From Collodictyon triciliatum (Eukaryota > CRuMs), in the NCBI GenBank assembly GCA_043381765.1, contig JBHJMP010001139.1:1-20393 (forward strand): DNA of 20,393 bases. Reading direction: 5' to 3'. The notes under the pieces were generated by a model. It saw only the letters and a program-made list of their open reading frames with translations, did no database searches and had not been told where the DNA came from. Numbering within the stretch: position 1 is the first letter of the stretch; every line of letters begins with the position of its first letter. A program made the position numbers and the translations under genes. Positions 18,101 to 20,393 of this stretch are shown in pieces.

Positions 18101-20348
18101 GTCAATTTTGAAGGAAGGGATGACACAAAAAGATGAAAAAATATTTTGCTCTGACTATAACACAATTAAGACTATTACATTTTCTGCTTTTCACATGGAC
18201 GCATTAATTTCGAATAGCAAAGAAAAGAATCATGAGAAGAAAGACTGGGAAATTACCATAAATAAAATTCCCTCTAATATTCCGGGACCATTGATGAGGG
18301 ATATTATTACGGATGTAGTCAAGGATATTACTGTCGAATTTAACAAACAATCGTGCATAATCAAACCTACAACTTTAAGTGCATCCCAAAGAAAAGCAAA
18401 TGCTTTGTTGAATGACTGCCCACTTGCGATGAAGCGTCTTTTGCAATTTGCTGACCGGAATCGCAAGCTAACTCTGCCTGTTTCCTTCAACCTCCTTCAA
18501 TCATTTGGACAGGAATATCATAAAGGTGTTATCAACGAACGGGGATTAGAAATCGGGCGTATCAAATGCAACTATTCTGCCATCACATGGGTGCCTTTAT
18601 TCTGTAGCTTGGCCAACGTTTCAGCGGACCGCCTCACTCCACTTCATATGGCATACGACATCGGGAGACAGACAAGTGTTCTGGCTGTCCCGGTTTCTAT
18701 TATAGGCTCCTCCTCAGATAAAAATGCAAGAGCCAATGCCATGACGGTGATGAGTCCTATCTATGGTGGCCTTATGATGCTGATGCATTTCAGTCCAAGC
18801 CAAATGAAGCTTGAGGTTGACGAAACTGGAAAAATCTGCACAGGCGTTCACACGGGTAAAGCATATGTTCCTCTACTTCCCGGCTATATTGATGAAAAAG
18901 GCTTTGAACTTCTCCAGAGGTACAGGTCCGCTTTTGCTACAGCAGTGTTTGACACAGATATAAAATTAGACTTCAGTATCAACAAAGCATATGTCGATCT
19001 TATTAATTACTTTGACAACACTACAAACTCCGGGGTGCGTCCTAAAGTTGGCAAGAAGCGCGCGATTATCTGTCCTGTTGATGAAGAGCACCCAGAAGGT
19101 CCATTTACATCTACTCTTGAAGAATCAAAGAAGAGAAATGAGACCGACATGAACTCATTAATGGATCTGGAAATTACGTCCATCATTAAAGGAAGATTTA
19201 GTATTGAGTCTGGATTCCTAATGAAAGAATTGGCATCTTCTCGTCTAATCCGAATTATTCATCTAATTGCAAAAGACGTATTTTCCTCAAGCATAGTTGC
19301 ATTATCTCGCAAACATGAATCTCCAAAAGTTATTGCCCTGGGTATTGAGACCACAGAGCTCTTTGTCTCTATACCACTGGACGGCCTTAGTCAACAAATA
19401 ATCCAGGAATCTATTTTCACCTTGGCTGCTGATGTTCATGATTTTTTACATCTATCTTCAGAACCTGCTGAATCCATCCCCAAGCACGAGGTGGTTACAA
19501 ATATGATAGAATTTATCGAAGACACAAACATCGGTGGTCAGTGGGTGGTGAATGAACTGTCAAGGGATGGAAAAAGGTACTTGTCTAAAACAAATGTAAC
19601 CGACCACCTAGAGAGTGCTGAAGCCGACTACTCGGTGCAAACACCCAAAAAGGTTGTAAATATTAGTTCTGTGGTTTTATCCCAGAAAACCCTGTCTCTG
19701 AAGGACATTAAAGATAAGCGATTGAGTTACAGGTCTCTGGCAAAAGCTGTTATTAATACCGCCAATATGTTGAATCTACCGATACCGGTGATTGTAGAGA
19801 CTATTTATGAAGGCAATGACGTCGTCTTGCGCTTGCAACATCCATACGACCACATCGAGCAAGAAACAAATACCTTGCATGAGGCTTATGAGAATTTGTT
19901 GAATAGATTGAAGCATTCAATCAAGAACAGAGAAAAGCGTGCAAAAATCATATCCAAACTGCTACCAACAAACTCAAGTCACCCTCAGGAATCGCCTCCT
20001 CTTTCTGTGGTGATATCTGTGGGTCCTGTTTCCCAGGTTCAGGTTCAAGGAGAGGCTCTCGGTCCTGCCGCGGTGAACCAAACAAAATATACTACGGAAA
20101 TCGATGTCCTCTTTGAGAGGACTCCGGGAGAATCATCCCGCGCTGAGGACGAAGACGAATTTGAAGCTGGGGATTTTGATAATCAAGGAGAGAATCTGGG
20201 TTTGGATCTGAGTTTAGATGTAGATGAAATCCAAAACTACGCCTCTGAGGGTTTCGTGTGGCTGGATTCCTGCAACACAGGGGACGCATCCGGCATTCCA
20301 GATGAAGGTATGTTCTTGACCACACAAAACGCGCCGAAGCAAGACTGA
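12131..20348 (+). CDS. FAM120/asteroid-like PIN module fused to a TDRD9-like DEAH-box RNA helicase (5' end in gap)
   Basis: Predicted exons: 12131-14637 (open to the gap), 14808-14994, 15133-15251, 15475-15534, 15716-15881, 16006-16092, 16306-16476, 16590-16702, 16834-17007, 17075-17246, 17380-17462, 17562-17717, 17814-17928, 18006-20348; phases close, 2150 residues visible, stop TGA 20346. Visible residues 1 to about 600 follow the FAM120/asteroid plan: a FEN/PIN-like alpha/beta core ([41 protein letters not shown]), then helical blocks ending near [14 protein letters not shown] poly-Q and Q/S/K-rich linker follows. The helicase core has motif [10 protein letters not shown] (14576), TQPRRLA, DEVHERD (15184), MSAT (15500), [20 protein letters not shown] and motif [10 protein letters not shown] (16898), which has Val in place of the usual Ala. 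Winged-helix and ratchet blocks follow ([21 protein letters not shown]). The 780-residue last exon contains a stretch like the TDRD9 tail ([15 protein letters not shown], about 18790-18850) and an acidic end. The helicase call is certain; FAM120-like and TDRD9-like are by remembered pattern. Likely role: ATP-dependent RNA remodelling. Confidence 0.85.
12354..12437 (+). repeat. (GCCTCT)n coding microsatellite, (Ala-Ser)n tract
   Basis: About 13 tandem 6-nt copies inside the FAM120-like PIN region encode alternating Ala and Ser. It falls where the PIN fold should have a loop or helix after the W-containing block, so it looks like an expanded surface loop. Confidence 0.95.
13934..13961 (+). repeat. 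CAG/CAA coding repeat, poly-Gln tract
   Basis: Nine consecutive glutamines from mixed CAA and CAG codons mark the start of the linker between the FAM120-like module and the helicase. They lie close to the point where coding sequence changes from GC-rich to AT-rich. Confidence 0.9.
14741..14777 (+). repeat. (TTTGTG)n repeat in helicase intron 1
   Basis: About six copies of a 6-nt G/T unit within intron 14638-14807. Confidence 0.9.
16158..16253 (+). repeat. (TTTTA)n pentanucleotide microsatellite in helicase intron
   Basis: About 19 tandem copies in intron 16093-16305, between exons coding HKLVVNVL and ENIMSPGI. Confidence 0.95.
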
Positions 20349-20393
20349 TATGTCTTTTCGAGAAACATACTTCGGCACCCACTTCATCTGATG
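20349..20393 (+). other. 3' flank of the helicase gene
   Basis: Forty-five nt after the stop codon; no polyadenylation signal or next gene is visible. Confidence 0.6.

Overview
This window is eukaryotic. It holds five tandem genes, all on the + strand, split by many short GT-AG introns (mostly about 70 to 240 nt). Separation between genes is about 320 to 470 bp where both ends are visible. I rebuilt exon structures by hand from splice sites, reading-frame phase and recalled protein families, so every boundary is a prediction. Source evidence is limited: standard genetic code, T-rich introns stuffed with simple repeats, and one intron with AT-AC minor-spliceosome (U12) signals. The gene set (SWI/SNF SMARCC, CRIB-type PAK kinase, Erf4/GOLGA7/CHIC-like protein, GPN2, FAM120-like plus DEAH helicase) fits a unicellular relative of animals and fungi or an amoebozoan. 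I cannot name the species.

Layout. (1) About 144-2114: 3' part of a SMARCC/Swi3/Rsc8-type chromatin-remodelling subunit, cut by the left edge. (2) 2436-7079: a complete 15-exon p21-activated kinase with a long disordered N-terminus, CRIB domain and full Ser/Thr kinase domain. (3) 7546-8772: a small five-exon gene resembling the Erf4/GOLGA7/CHIC palmitoylation-cofactor family, divergent. (4) 9092 to the gap: GPN2, a GPN-loop GTPase, complete except its last few residues; its second intron is the AT-AC intron. (5) 12131-20348, starting inside the gap: one very large protein (at least 2150 residues) in which a FAM120/asteroid-like degenerate PIN module is followed in the same open exon by a DEAH-box helicase with TDRD9/spindle-E-like features and a long unfamiliar tail. 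A 474-nt run of N (11655-12128) hides the end of gene 4 and the start of gene 5.

The genes do not form a pathway; they are ordinary neighbours covering chromatin remodelling, Rho-GTPase signalling, membrane lipidation, RNA polymerase II assembly and RNA remodelling. The most unusual items are the FAM120-like/DEAH fusion and the U12 intron. Almost every long intron also carries a different simple repeat, and several genes switch abruptly between GC-rich and AT-rich coding sequence.
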